Below are positions 37,589 through 50,149 of a stretch of DNA of 64,000 bases, piece after piece. A program made the translations under genes and the position numbers. Location of the stretch: contig JAIXMQ010000043.1 in NCBI GenBank assembly GCA_025716855.1, positions 1 to 64,000 of the forward strand, written 5' to 3'. Under the pieces are notes generated by a model, which was not told the origin of the DNA, did no database searches, and was given only the letters and a program-made list of their open reading frames with translations. Every line of letters starts with the position of its first letter. Within the stretch, counting starts at the first letter, position 1. This stretch comes from Pilaira anomala (taxonomy: Eukaryota; Mucoromycota; Mucoromycetes; Mucorales; Mucoraceae).

Positions 37589-38570
37589 ATTAGAGAGTTG
37601 TGGGAGCTGGTTATTTACTCCCGAAATTTATTAAAAAAGGAAATCGTGGTCACACGTTACACCACATTTCGTGAATAACGTCGAGTTATCCTCGAAAATT
37701 CTGTGAATAAAATCTCGTTATTCACGAAATATTTTATCCAATCACATACAACTATTTGTCATATTTCTTAATTTTAGTGCTATGTACATACATACATCAT
37801 GTCATTGTCATGGTTTTAAGAGCTTTAAAAAAGCATTATGGTTCATTTATTTCTTCTTCTGTATACATAACAATATTTCAAATGTCTAACAATACTTACG
37901 ACTTCCTCAACGCAGACTTATCTGTCAACAACAGCAACAACACCAACAAAGTTCTATTGAGCCTAAGTCCTTGTTCAAATCTGCTATACAATAGAGCTCT
38001 ATCATCTAGTTAAAAATCATCCCAATTGTTGCATATGCTATGTTAAAAATCAATTCTAAATCAGTCAGTCTTGATGGATATGCTAAACGTCTAAGCATAA
38101 TAGCTAAAGCATAGTCTCGATTCATTGAAAACTTTGAGACGAGTTGCTTCTAAAAGAGATTTTGTCAGGCTATTCTCTTTATATCTGCCTACGTAGAACG
38201 AAACAAGTACTTACACAAATGGTCGTCCAAGGAGACAAAGTCTAACCTCTGGCGATGATTGTGCAAGGCATAGACTCTGTGATTGCGACCAAATCGAGGG
38301 AATAATCGTCTTCATTTTCTGATTCTTTTTCTATAAGGTTAATTAATCTCTCCGTCAAGATCTCGGCAATATTTAAAAGGTTATGGGTAGACATTTTTAT
38401 TAAGAGGAGGTAGTATTTGATGGTATGAAAAGAGAAAAGAGATATTAGGTATGAGTATCGTACTGCAACTTTTGACCATTTCCATTTTGGTAATTTCGAA
38501 GTTTCGAAATGTAACGTCAGTTTTACTACTGCGATTTCGTGAATAAAAAAAGTCCCCACAACTCTCTAAT
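37589..38570. mobile_element. 982-bp PIF/Harbinger-type DNA transposon relic
   Basis: Terminal inverted repeats ATTAGAGAGTTGTGGG (37589-37604) and CCCACAACTCTCTAAT (38555-38570) match exactly. ATCT occurs directly outside both ends (37585-37588 and 38571-38574), a possible target-site duplication. Harbinger elements usually duplicate three bases, so this point is unresolved. Inside, the minus strand encodes a transposase remnant, listed separately. A 15-base perfect palindromic pair (ATTTCGTGAATAACG at 37666-37680 and its complement at 37716-37730) lies near the left end. Confidence 0.65.
37990..38394 (-). pseudogene. Fragment of a Harbinger nuclease-like transposase gene
   Basis: Two minus-strand pieces are readable. 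The first (38394-38242) begins MSTHNLLNIAEILTERLINL and ends in an acidic stretch. The second (about 38127-38008) encodes NRDYALAIMLRRLAYPSRLT followed by DLELIFNIAYATIGMIFN. ALxIMLRRLAYPxRxxDLE is the recognisable N-terminal signature of HARBI1-type nucleases. The frame between the pieces is interrupted and the catalytic DDE part is missing, so the gene is dead. Confidence 0.6.
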
Positions 38571-38699
38571 ATCTCGTTGATTTTTATTTTATTTAGTTCA
38601 GTTTAGTTTAGTTTATTTATCGCAAATTTCCCTTCCTGAAAAAAAAAAATGAAATTCTATAGTTAGCTTGAAAGATATAGGGAAGAAAAGGAAAATTTA

Positions 38700-39570
38700 T
38701 TTTGTTATTATTATAAAGGAAAATAAAGCATGGCTCAGAGAGCATGTGTCGCATTTTCATTCTTCGTTTCGTCAACATTGGTATTTTTCTCTCAGTTTTC
38801 TCTCTCAGTTTTCTCTCGGTTTTTCTCTCTCTCAGTTCTTCTCTCTCTCAGTTCTTCTCTCTCTCAGTTCTTCTCTCTCTCAGTTCTTCTCTCTCAGTTC
38901 TTCTCACCAAGAGCAAACATTGGTACATCTTTGCCACACTTGCGAAAAAAAGTTTCCTTCCCCAACAAAACTATATAACCATGGCTATGATGTCCATGTG
39001 GATACTTTACAAGTGACCATAAATAAAATTAAGAAATGGAGTTTTTCAACAAGAAGACATTATGCTTACTTTTTTTTTTTAAGAGACAAGAATTGTTGAA
39101 AGAATTGACAGTAAATTCAGCTGCCCTGATTGTCCCAGTAGACTTTCTACTTCCAGGTCATTTAACGATCACCTAAAGAAGAAACATAAAGGAATCTGTT
39201 CAGCGTTATCAAAAGCAGAAAAAAAGACGCGACATGGAAACAGACGATGATGATAAGGGATCATCAGTTCTTATGAAGCGCCATAAAATACTTGGTCCAC
39301 AACTAAATTTTGACGAATTGAATTCAAATTCGCTTACTTTGCCGCCATTACACTATGACCACAATGCAGAGGTTGTAACTGCTTCTAATGTACAAGATCA
39401 AAGAGAACCAAATAAAAAAGAAATAGTCCAGCAATATTGGAATCTGGAAACCAATAGCATTATCATCTGAATGTGGAAAAACGTATCACATGCTTGCCTC
39501 TCCAGAGGCATATGAGCATTTACTTAACGAACAACCGACTGGTCTGTGGAAACCACCAAGTCCAAATTGA
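38700..39570 (+). pseudogene. C2H2 zinc-finger gene relic (copy B) with an internal minisatellite
   Basis: Two zinc fingers are intact at the residue level: CHTCEKKFPSPTKLYNHGYD with VH (Cys-x2-Cys-x12-His-x4-His, about 38935-39000), and CPDCPSRLSTSRSFNDHLKK with KH (about 39120-39190). The frame between them breaks near 39090. A later piece (39234-39470) begins METDDDDK and looks like the acidic middle of the same protein, ending in a stop. Upstream lies a Ser/Leu/Phe-coding array of a 15-base TCTCTCTCAGTTCTT unit. Its unit length is a multiple of three, so the reading frame survives the expansion. The relic matches copy A at 306-640 on the opposite strand. Confidence 0.65.
38790..38910 (+). 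repeat. 15-bp minisatellite (TCTCTCTCAGTTCTT)n
   Basis: Several near-identical tandem units lie inside the zinc-finger relic, with shorter variants at both ends. Copy A of the relic lacks the array, so it expanded after the copies separated. Confidence 0.85.
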
Positions 39571-40003
39571 TAGAAATAGGTGGCATAAAACTACTTTTAA
39601 TCAAGCTGTATACGGCATATTTATGCATTTTATCTTTTGTTAATTCGTATCACTTCAAACACATTCGAAATTAAATGACTTTTTTTTTTGTGTTTAATCA
39701 TTTACCTTAACCATACAGTAGACTTTTTTTTCTTTCATTATATATATTTAATTCATCGCAGATTTGAGTAAAAAAAAATGTGGGTAATGGATTAGGAGAT
39801 TTAGGTAGATGATGCTTAATGACTATCTTAAATAAACCTGCTTATATCAAACAAAGTAATCATTACTGCAAAATAGCTAAAATAAAAAATAAGCGCTGAA
39901 ATGAAAAACTTGTGACTTCCAAGAAATGTAGGTATAAAATATCAGCATGAAAAAAAAAAAAAAAAAAAAAACTAAAAATATTTTTTTGAATCAATTGACG
40001 ATC
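39571..40003. other. Upstream region of the NUFIP-like gene
   Basis: AT-rich sequence with a poly(A) run (about 39951-39970) just before the start codon. No gene or transposon signature was seen. Confidence 0.5.
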
Positions 40004-41609
40004 ATGGCAAATAACAACCCAAACCAAAACAATAATAACCAAGCATCGTACCCTTATGACCCATACCAAAGCTACTATTATGCTCAATACTATGGTACAC
40101 CTGCGATCCCACAAGGAGATCCTTCTGCTGCTTTATCCAGCATGGTATACCAACTTCAACAACAAACTCAACAAAGACAAGCGTTAGGAGCCTCTGTTTC
40201 TTCTGCACTTGGAGGCCACAGACCTACACCTGATTACTATACAAGTTATTATGCAGCTCCTGAACAAAGATCGGTTATTCAGTATGACGATCTTTCTTTA
40301 GGACCTATCGTTGAGAAACAACCCGAGCAACAACAACCACAAACTGAAGACCCAAACGCACCTTCTGAAAAAAAGTAAAGAAAAGAAAAAAAAAAAAAAG
40401 AGAGAGAGAGAAAATCTAACTGACCCTTTTTTTAAATAGACCAAAGTTTTGTTGTGGTCGCTGGTTAAAGAGTGCAATCGCAGTGGCTCAACATGAGAAG
40501 TTACATATCCAATGTCCTAGTTGTGAACACATGTGTTTGAAGTCTGTGTTAACAGAACATGAGGAAGATTTTCATGGGAAACCAAGAAAGGAAAGTGATA
40601 AAAAGCCGTAAGTAATGAATCAATTGATCAATACATAAATATATATATATATCTAAATAAGTTTGGCTTCAGATCTCGTCCTGATGGTATTATACCACCC
40701 AACGCTCCTAGAATTGAAACACCAGAGGAATTAGAAGCTTGGATTGCAGCCAGAAAGAAGAATTGGCCTAGTAAAAACAATGTTGAGAGAAAGGTAAAAA
40801 AAAGAGAGAGAGAGAGAGAAGAGCTTTACTGGGACGAACTGAAAATAATAAATAAATGAAAAAAAAATAGAAAATAGAAGAGGACGAAAAAGAGGCAAGA
40901 GGAGAAATTTCCAACAAGAAAAGAGCCGCAAATAAAAAACGAGATCAACAGAATGCAAAGCGACAAAAGCTGGAAGAAAAAAAGAACTCATTAGTTGCAC
41001 AGTATGACTCGGACTCAGATTCGGATGATCCAGAAGCGATGAGTTCCAAGGACCCAAAATCGATGGGAAAGATTTTATTACCTGAGGATAAACCAAAGAG
41101 AAAATGTAAATACTTTGCTTTAGGAAGATGTAGTAAAGGTGATGAATGTGATTTCTCTCATGAAAAACCACCAAGACCTAAACAACCAAAAGCTGCCCCT
41201 ACTTTTAAAAAGAGACCCAATTTATTATTTAAAGTAAGTTGTATTTCGTTATTATAGATGATGTATTTTTAAAACGTATATGTGTATTTTTTTTTAGTTG
41301 TTGGAAAAAGAAATTATGCAAGAAAAGAATGTAATTTTACAATGTCTTCGATATATTGTTGATAATGATTATTTTAGAAAAGAAAAGCCCACCACCAGTG
41401 AAGAAAAAATGGCTGATGACAAACAAATAGAAGAAATAAAGGCTGATGACAGACAAATAGAAGGAATAAAGGCTGATGAGTCTTTGTCAGATCAACAGCA
41501 AGCATTGATTGTGGAACCTAGAACACCTGTAGTAGAACAAACCCCTGTAGCGGAACAGACACTTGTAGTGGAACAGACAACTGCAGTGGATCAAACAGAC
41601 AACGTTTAG
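40004..41609 (+). CDS. NUFIP1-like zinc-finger protein with a CCCH finger
   Basis: Five exons join in frame: 40004-40374, 40440-40607, 40673-40793, 40871-41233 and 41298-41609 (444 residues). An Asn/Gln/Tyr-rich N-terminus precedes a C2H2-like finger (CPSCEHMCLKSVLTEHEEDFH). The diagnostic NUFIP1 segment IPPNAPRIETPEELEAWIAA with RKKNWPS follows. Then come a Lys-rich nuclear-localisation stretch and a CCCH finger (CKYFALGRCSKGDECDFSH). The C-terminus holds short imperfect repeats (KADD-QIE, then VEQT). NUFIP1 (Rsa1 in yeast) is a scaffold for assembly of box C/D snoRNPs with the R2TP/HSP90 machinery; a nuclear RNA-binding role is expected. The gene is convergent with the division 1 chitin synthase, with 211 bp between stop codons. 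Confidence 0.88.
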
Positions 41610-41820
41610 AATTTTGTTTATTTTATTAAACATGTGTAAATATATTCCCCCTTTCAGACACAATATGCATTATTTTTATTTTTTATAAAAAAAAAATATT
41701 TATATCGATTTTTATTTTTAATTTATAACATGAGAGAAGAAGGAGAAAATATATAAGTGTGAGGAAGAGAGAGAGAGAGAGGGAAATAATATGATGCAAA
41801 AGAAAAAAGGGGGGTGGGAT

Positions 41821-44577
41821 TTATCCAGTGAAGATTCTGAAAATAAGATAAATAGTAGAACCAGTGAATCGAATTAAAGACAAACCAGCAACAGACCAAA
41901 GAACAAAACCAAGATAAGCAGCAGAACGATCGCCTGTGGTAATCACTGAAGTATTTGTGATGGCAACGACTAATAATAAATTAGACACAATCCAAGATAA
42001 TACTAATCTTGTACGGAAAGATCTATAATAATCTTCTTGTTTTGTCTTTGCGTCACGATGAGATTTCTCTGGTTCAATCTTTTTAGTTAATTCAACTTGT
42101 GCATCAACATAAGCTGCATTGATATCCTTTTCTTCTGTAGGTACATTGACTTCTACAGCCAAATCACCAGATCCATCTTTTTTAGCTTTGACTACACCTA
42201 AATCAGTAGCAACTGTATTATCACCTTTGGTACCCCAAGATACATCATGGGTATTACAGAAAGCATAGATATTGAGTACGTTGGTATAACTAGGTGATAA
42301 AAGAATGTACTGAATAAAACTACTAAACATGTGCCAAGGATCAAGAAACATGAAACTAGATACAAAGTACATGATATAAGTAGAACAAAGTGAGATAATG
42401 ATATTTCTAAAGGTTGATTCTTGTAACATATCTATCATTGAACCATCTGAATCATTTACAATTGTCTGTACACCAATAACAGTAATCCAAATAGCAGCAA
42501 ACATCATATAAATCATCAAGATAGCGAAAAAGACCATAGAGAAAGTATACATCATTTTAGAACCTTGAGGACGATTACCTAAAGCAATAATGAATTGGAT
42601 AACGATCAAGATGATATAAATGTAATTCAAGATGTTGTGTAAAAGAGTAGCGACTTCACGAGAGAAAGGAGGATTACTGAGACCAGTACCATCTTCATTA
42701 GGAGCAAGTGCACGAGTCAAGATAAAGAAAGTCAAATAGAAATTACCAAGAGCAAACCAAGAGAAGATTAAATTATAAGTATTATAGATATCTTCAAACA
42801 TGAACATCATTTTACGAATGAAAGAGTGATCCGATTGCCATACTTTACGCCAATGATAAAGAGCGTAAATACCAGCAAAGAAAGAACCATTTAACCAACG
42901 TCTACGTTGAGAAATAAATTCATCTACTTTATCAGGTACATCTGTTTCACCATAAGAGCTACTGACATAATGTAATACCCAATGAGCTTTCTTTTTAGCA
43001 ACTAATTCATAACATAAGATACGATCTTCAGCTAAATACATATTGGCAGTAAAGATATCAGCATCACCACCATGTTGTGTTTCACCCAAGAAATACTTTT
43101 CAAGTGGACCATGACCATCTACATCATTTTGAAGTGCTTTGAAACGATAAGCAGAAAAAGCACCAGGCAATACCGAAATATAACCAAACACAGATTCTAA
43201 AGGTTTATCTAAAATATTTGACATTTTGTATTCGAAATTTTGAGCAGCTACCAGAGGATTTAAAAGAGCCACACCAGCAGTACCCGCCATCGCACGAATT
43301 TCACCACAAGCACCAGCAATATTGGAGTTAATATCAAAAGCTTTCCAAAGATGGTAAATAGAAGTACCACCGGGTCTTGTACCAACATCAATCAATACAC
43401 ACACATGTGGATCAACAACAGGGCCAAAAGCTTGAAAGAACCAACGATGAGAGTTAATCTTCTTTTGATTCTTTTCTTTTAAACAGAACAAGATTTGACA
43501 AGGGACTACGTTTTTTGAACCTGCTTTCTTTACTTCCATATCTGGGTCAACCGAGATTTGTGTAGTATATTCGTAAAGATGTGCAGTTACTGGTTTACCA
43601 TGAACTACATTTTTAGCTACACCGTCTTGATATACACCTAATAATGCTAATAATGAAAGTGTACGTGGGTTCACTTTATTACGACCATCCGATACAATAC
43701 ATACTGTCACTTTATGCCATCCAGGTCCACCTGAAGCTGGTCCCCAAGTACTTGAACGATCACGAGAACATAAATGAGCAATATTCTTCATTACACCGTG
43801 CATTGTACGAGCAAATAACACTTCATCTTCCTATATATATATTTATATATATATTTATATATATATATTTTTTTTTTATAGTTTAGCATAAATATTCCTC
43901 TTTCTCTATCTCTCCTTTTCTCTATATCTCCTTACGTTATACATGGTAAGAACAATGAATAATTCGGTTTTACGTCCCAACATTTGTTGACGCAATGTGT
44001 AACCTTCAGCAACAAAATCTTTTGGATCACAAGTAGCAGCTGTATAACGCATATGAGTGAATTCTTTTCCATCTTTTAATGGTACATCCTTTAAATAAGT
44101 TGTAGGTACTGGACAATCTAAAACCAAATTACCCTTTGTCAATTTGACTTGTCGAGCTATTTAAAAAAAAAATTAAATTTTTTGTTAGTTCACTTTATTC
44201 AAAAAGTACAAGTATAAAAAAAACTTACTAGTCTTGTAACGACGTGGTTGACGTCTAGGAGCTTCACCATAGTGCATATTAGGTGAAGGAGGAGTGAAAT
44301 AAGTAGGTGGACCACCAATGGGTGAATTTGTATTGTATTGTGGGTAAGGAGAATCACCGGGACTAGGTGGATAATTATTATGTACAGGGTATTGTGGGTT
44401 TGAACCTAATCCAGAAGCTAATAATGGTTGATGATCATATTGAGGCATATGTTGATCTGCTGGATAATGGTCATCATCAAAAGGTGAACGAGTTACAGGT
44501 GGTTGATTAGAAAATTGAGTATCTTGAAGTGGAAACTGGTCAGATTCTGACTTTTGTCCAGGTGGAGGTTGATACAT
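41821..44577 (-). CDS. Chitin synthase, division 1 (class I/II type)
   Basis: Three exons join in frame: 44577-44229, 44156-43936 and 43830-41821 (859 residues). After a Pro/Gln/Tyr-rich disordered N-terminus comes the chitin synthase N-terminal domain ([40 protein letters not shown]). The catalytic region follows: [51 protein letters not shown] and the [12 protein letters not shown] processivity motif. At least six C-terminal membrane segments then span roughly 42880-41825. The QRRRWLNGS form and the ~860-residue length fit division 1 (classes I-III). This enzyme makes wall or septal chitin and complements the class IV enzyme at 11470-15616. The start is the first ATG of the Met-Tyr-Gln-Pro N-terminus. 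Confidence 0.94.
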
Positions 44578-45164
44578 TTTTATTTTTTCTATAAAGAAAA
44601 AGAGAAAAAAGAAAAGAAAAAGAGAATCAACTTTTTAGTTTATTTAAATAACTTTTTTTTTTTTTTTTTTTTTTTTTTGGGCTGGGTAAAATAGCTTTTT
44701 TTTCTGTTCCTTTAAATTGGACTTCAGTCTCAGTTTCGACCAATCAACCTTAGATCAATTTATTTCTTGTGTATCGCTAAACAAAAAGGTAATAACCAAA
44801 ATTAGCCACATCAATAATACAACTAAAAACTGGATTTGGATAAGCCTCATTGAAACCATATTTGTGTTGTTGTCATAGTAACAAAAAATTATACAAATCA
44901 TTTGAAAAAAAAAAAAAAGTTTTTGCTAGAACAACTATACGTTTTTCGGTTTACTTGAGAAGTTTTTATTTATTGGCAATTTAATATATTTTAGTTCAAG
45001 GAGAGAGGAAGGGTAATCAGCCAAAGATATAACCTTTTTTAATTTCATTCGTGCAACGATTTTTTGTATTCTGTTTTAACAACTTTAAAAGAAATTGGTC
45101 CAAAAGCGTTTCATCTTCCGAAGTTTTTTACGCATTCTATAATTATACAAAATACCAAGTATTT

Positions 45165-45204
<40 letters not shown>

Positions 45205-48200
45205 TTTTTCTCAGTGGAAAGGCTCTACTTTTTTTTTAAGCCCCAAGTCAAATTTATGTATGTAAATCTCTTTTTCAACTGTTCTCGATTTGCTCAGGAT
45301 TGCATTATTCAACCAATTGTGAAAAAAAAAAAAAATTAAAGTAACACACCCTACTGCTTTTCGGATCGTTAATCAACCGCCAAGCAAAGAAATATATTCA
45401 TAGTAGCGAGTAAAATGTGCTTACGGGATAATACTTGGCATGAAGAATTCTCTCTCTGTCTCTCTCTAAAAAAAAGAGAGAGAGAGAGAGAGAACTATCT
45501 TTCGGCTTCAAGTTATTAAGTCTTGTATCTATAATATCTTTTTTTTTAATGGAAAAGTAGCCACGCAAAGAAAAAAGGGAAAATTTCATCTAATTAATAA
45601 TTGTTCCTAAATTGAAATAACACCACTAAAAAATTATTTACAAATAAAGTCATTTTTGATGAAATGTCGAAACAAAGGCGGTATTTGGTTTTCTTCAATT
45701 GCCGAGCTCGTTTTGATGGGCTCCTAAAAATATACGATATGAATTAAAGAAGTGACTATATTAATACTTTGAAAGAGAGCATTGACTCTAAGAAGAGACA
45801 CATCCCTATGTTGAAAGCACCTTTAGGTTCCATCTTCTGTATCCAATTGCAACGAGTTAAAGGAAAATGCGTTTACCTAAAACAGGGTACATATAAATAA
45901 GCGATTAAAAAAAAAATTGTATAATGTAAGCAAGGTATATATCCCGCCAGCAACGATGACTCCAAAAATTGCAAATTATTTATTGGTTGCAGCTTTAAAT
46001 ACAATTGGAGCTTGCAAATTTCAGCTAATTTACTTGCATTGGCGTCAATAAGTTCTTGCATGTTTCTTAAAGCTTAATTTTGACAGTTCCAACTTCAATT
46101 CCTGGAACAAACAATTAGATAATCAAGTCTATAAACAGTTTGAGTGATTATGACCACACTTAAAGTTGAAAGAAGAAGAGATTAGCCCATTTTTGGTTCC
46201 CAGAACTGCCAATATTATTTATTGACCTTGTTTAGTTCGAGCGATTTCGTGATAAGAATTTACATTGATTCGTGATTGACTGCTTTTTGAACAAAAGGTG
46301 AATTTTTTCTACTTATACATTTGGTTTCTTCACTCTCCGTCAAGTAAGTATAAAAAGCGCTTTTTTCATATCAATTATCTTACATTTTTTACGGATTGAT
46401 TTTATTTTATTATCATTTCGGTGCCAACCTGCAGTAGTGATTATGTCTTTTCTCTGAATCCTTCTTTTATATATTTACTAAACTATCCCTTAGTTGGATC
46501 ATTCTTTTGAATAAAAATAATTTCTTTAAAGCGTAAGTCTCTTTATTTGAATTTCAAGTTTAAGTCACATTTGTGTGTACAAGTACGTCACCTAGATCAA
46601 CATATGCGCATACAAATATCTTTTTTTGCTTTCAAAACCAGGTTGTTGATCTATATTTACAGTGAGTATTAATTAAATTCCCAAAAACAGTAAAATCAGC
46701 ATTTGTCATATTGTTACCAAATAAAGTTGCGATCATGAACTTACCAATATTTTTTTATGTAATCCCTACATGTAGAGATAAAAATAACCCTTCTTAAATA
46801 GATATTGAACAAATACAAATTAATCCAATCACTTTCTTTTAAATCGTCAAAAACTTAAGTACACATGGAAAAAAAAAACTATCCAATCCTTGTTCGTTCC
46901 GCTTTGACTTTCCGTAAAATAAAAATAAAAGCGGGCTTGGATAAAAAATAAGAAATATTATTCAAAGGGCTTAGGAATTCACAGTTCATGCAAAAACTTT
47001 TGTTTTTATAAACGTGGTATCACGACATGTGTTAATGCAAATCTAAAAATCAATTTAAGTTTTTAGTTTCAGAAGTGAAAATGCCATTATACAAGTATAT
47101 ACCTGTAACTACTAGGTACTTATAAAGAAAACTTGGAAGTAACCCCCGTCTGCTAGACAAAGATTTTTTTTAATAGTCTTTCCCTTTTTCATACGTGTGT
47201 AACCGTATTTAGTTGTGATCTTGCTTTAACAATACATACTGACATTCTTCGCTGGCTTATTCATGGCTCTCTTTTTTGATTCAGCCACACGTCAGAATTT
47301 TTGCATTGATAATACTTCAGCTACATTTATTTTTTATACTTTTGATCTATCGTCTCTCATTTTGATTATATCAGCGTATGAGTAAACATTTAACTAAACA
47401 ATTCAAAAAAATTGTGGCATCATAACAAGTACCAATTTTTTTTTATATATATATAGATTTAATCAGCATAAGGTTTTACATAAAAAAGTATCAAAAAAAA
47501 AAATATGCAGGATGTTTCTTTTTGGGAAGTATACCGGCAGCTATAGTTAGAACGATCTTTTAGTTGAATCACTTTGGTTCTAAGAATTATAGCTTTTTTG
47601 TTGTGTAGGTTTGTTCAGTGCAGGATTCAAAAACAGATAATACCCACATCAAGCTTTTTTTTTTAACTAGCAAGGAATAAGGTTTTGCTCTTTCCAATTA
47701 TTATACCTATTTCAAACTTCTACGTACTACAACATTTGATTTCTAAGCGCTCACCGAGTAGAGGTTGGCGACCTTTTTTTTTTAAAGTAATAATCAAATT
47801 AATATCGTCAATGTCTCTTTCTTGCTCATCGGTAGAACCTAAAAAAAAAAGAAAAAAAAAAAAAAAAAAAAAAAAAAAGATCTCCTTTAAAAATTAGGTC
47901 ATCTTGCTTCACATAATTACTTTTCGTATTCTGTTACTTAAAACAGCTGCTATTTAAAATGGATATGAACCCAACTACCTGATGATGCTTTACCTTTAGA
48001 CATCAGAAATAACACTGCCAGAATAGGTAGCTTTTTCCTTGCAACTACCAGAGAAATCAACTTTTTTTTTGTAAGGTGTTTTTGTTGATAGCAGTAAAAT
48101 AGTATAATAAATAGCTATTTACAGCTGGAGAACAGTCCAAAATGCTATTTTAGGTAATGGAAAATCGGTTCTATGTATTTTAGATAAAAATTTAGCCACA

Positions 48201-48228
48201 CGACTGTGGATGCTCTTAGGGCTCTGAG

Positions 48229-48290
48229 TCAGAGAGTCAGAGAGAGAAAGTCTGAGGAAAAGTCAGAGAGAGAAAGTCAGAGAGAAAAAA
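48229..48290 (+). repeat. GTCAGAGAGAGAAA-type short tandem repeat
   Basis: About four imperfect copies of a 14- to 17-base GA-rich unit lie in the desert. The reverse complement resembles the CTCTCTCAG unit of the minisatellite at 38790-38910, but is not identical. Confidence 0.6.
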
Positions 48291-48484
48291 GTCACCTCTT
48301 TATTTCTTTTTTATGTTCAAAAATAAAATAGTTACATTATGTCATTTTTTACACTGTATTTTTCAATGCTCTGATTTTTACATCATTAGAAAGAGTATAA
48401 AACTACGTTAGAAACCATCTAAAAGCTAAGCTCTAAAATGTTTGCAATGTCAAGATATATCCACATTAAAAAAAGCCAAGGCCG

Positions 48485-48745
48485 GGAATGGCTGGATTTT
48501 GCCTAAAAATACAGATTTTTCAACTTTTTTAAACGGTTTGATTGGCTGAAATTTTTTGCCACTACAAGAAAAAACCTTGGCAATCTAATACCTCTTTTTC
48601 TTTATCAAACAAACTAATGAAAGTCATTAAACATACTGCATAGCTTAGGGGCTTTACTGCCGTAATAAAATAGTAAATAAAAAATAAAACTGAGTGATTT
48701 TTGGGGTTTCCCGTAGGTGGGTGAGGTTTAATTTTTTACGCTAAA
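48485..48745 (+). repeat. Dispersed non-coding repeat, copy 1
   Basis: This segment aligns, with many differences, to the reverse complement of 57250-57580. Shared blocks in the same order are AATGGCT, TTTGATTGGC, CCTTGGC, an AATAYCTCYTTT block, GAAAGTCATTAAA-like, TAGCTTAGGRGCTTTRCTRCC and TTTCCCGT. It has no open frame and no visible terminal inverted repeats. Confidence 0.6.
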
Positions 48746-50071
48746 GAAATCTTTCATCGATACCTCACTCACAATCAACAATCGAGCCTGCTTTATAGAA
48801 AGTTTGTTATGTAAAAGCTAGTAATACCATATGCAGCTCATTTTGTTTTAGATATAAATGACAATGGTTTCTCTTTCAAAAAAAAAGCAATTTAATTTTC
48901 ACATAAAGACAAAAAGATGATAAATATAATATGTACATGATACCTGTATATAGTTATAAAAATAGGAATTATAGTCTCGGAAGAAAATAAGTATTATATA
49001 CAATAAAAATCTATTTATTTAAATCTTTTTGACAGTTTTGGAGGGAAAAAAAAGTTGTTTATGCCATGTGATTTATCTCATCATCCGGTTCCTGTAATAT
49101 TATGCAAGGACCTGGAGTGTTGAAAAAATTATGCGCTGTCAACCCCAAGTTGGAGAGTGTTTGAACACAAAAAAAGCAACAGTTTGTACACCAAAGTATA
49201 AAGTATGACTTGAGTTTATAACTTGTGATATAACATATAATGTCGATTCGTAAAAAAGTAAATATGAATGTTTGTTTGAAATGAAAAAAAAAAAAAAACT
49301 TCCGAGACGATAAAGTCTCGTTACTTTAAAGTAATGATACGTTTTGTGGCTAATAAATGATATTATATATTCTCATTACCGCTAATACACATAACATATA
49401 TTTTTGAAGCAAGATATTGATATTCCTTTTCGTCTTTTTTTTTTAAGACCACATATTTAAATCATTACTTATTGTAACACACACACACTTGTAGAACGAA
49501 AATAGAAAAGAAGTAAGTAGGTCAATTTAAGTGAGCAATAATAAAAAACAAACTGAAACACAGAAATAGCATTATAGGAAGGGAAACAGGATATTGATAC
49601 TGCGAATTTAACGAATACAGTAACTTTCTGGTGATACTATATTCAGTTGTATGATTCGGTCACCTGTTTACCCATTTTACTTTTTTTACTTTTTCTTATA
49701 AGGTTATAATCACTGAAAACTAGTAAAAATATTCGTTAATTTGATAGTCAGTACAGCCGTTGCATAGCAAAGAATTGAATGATTTGACAACATAAATTAC
49801 GTAGCAATAGTAAACAAATTGTATAATCCGACAAGGAACATCTTTTTTTTTTTGAAACCCAGTGTTGTTGTGATCCTTTTATAAACGAATTAAATGTTAT
49901 GAATGATATGAGACAAGTTCAACTAAATTATTAAATTGAAAACAAACGAATAGTTTAAATGTATAAAATGGTTAAAATACCTATTTAGAAAGAAAAAAAA
50001 AAAGCAGGTTTAAATAAGTCACAGACCAAAAAGAAAATTTTTTTTTTACCCAATTCGGGATTCCCGCGTTC

Positions 50072-50080
50072 TATATAAAA
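50072..50080 (+). promoter_or_regulatory. Putative TATA box of NAP1
   Basis: TATATAAAA lies 78 bases before the NAP1 start codon, after a short stretch that is GC-richer than its surroundings. Confidence 0.4.
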
Positions 50081-50149
50081 ATTAAATGAAAAGAAATGAA
50101 AAAAAACTAATATCACTTTTTCTTCTTGATTAGATTTAAATTTTTAAAA

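Larger units (their letters stand above)
44578..50149. other. 5.6 kb gene desert between divergent genes
   Basis: No gene could be supported on either strand; this is the largest empty stretch in the window. It contains long T and A runs (44653-44678, 45163-45200, 47841-47878). A GA-rich repeat cluster lies at 48229-48290 (GTCAGAGAGAGAAA units). A diverged dispersed repeat at 48485-48745 recurs near 57250-57580. The minus frame 45873-46061 looks slightly codon-like but has no known motif. Confidence 0.5.

Noticed and set aside
38744..39016. Ser/Leu/Phe-rich frame through the minisatellite
   Set aside because: It is one of several frames through a CT-rich tandem array; only the frame with the zinc fingers shows constraint.
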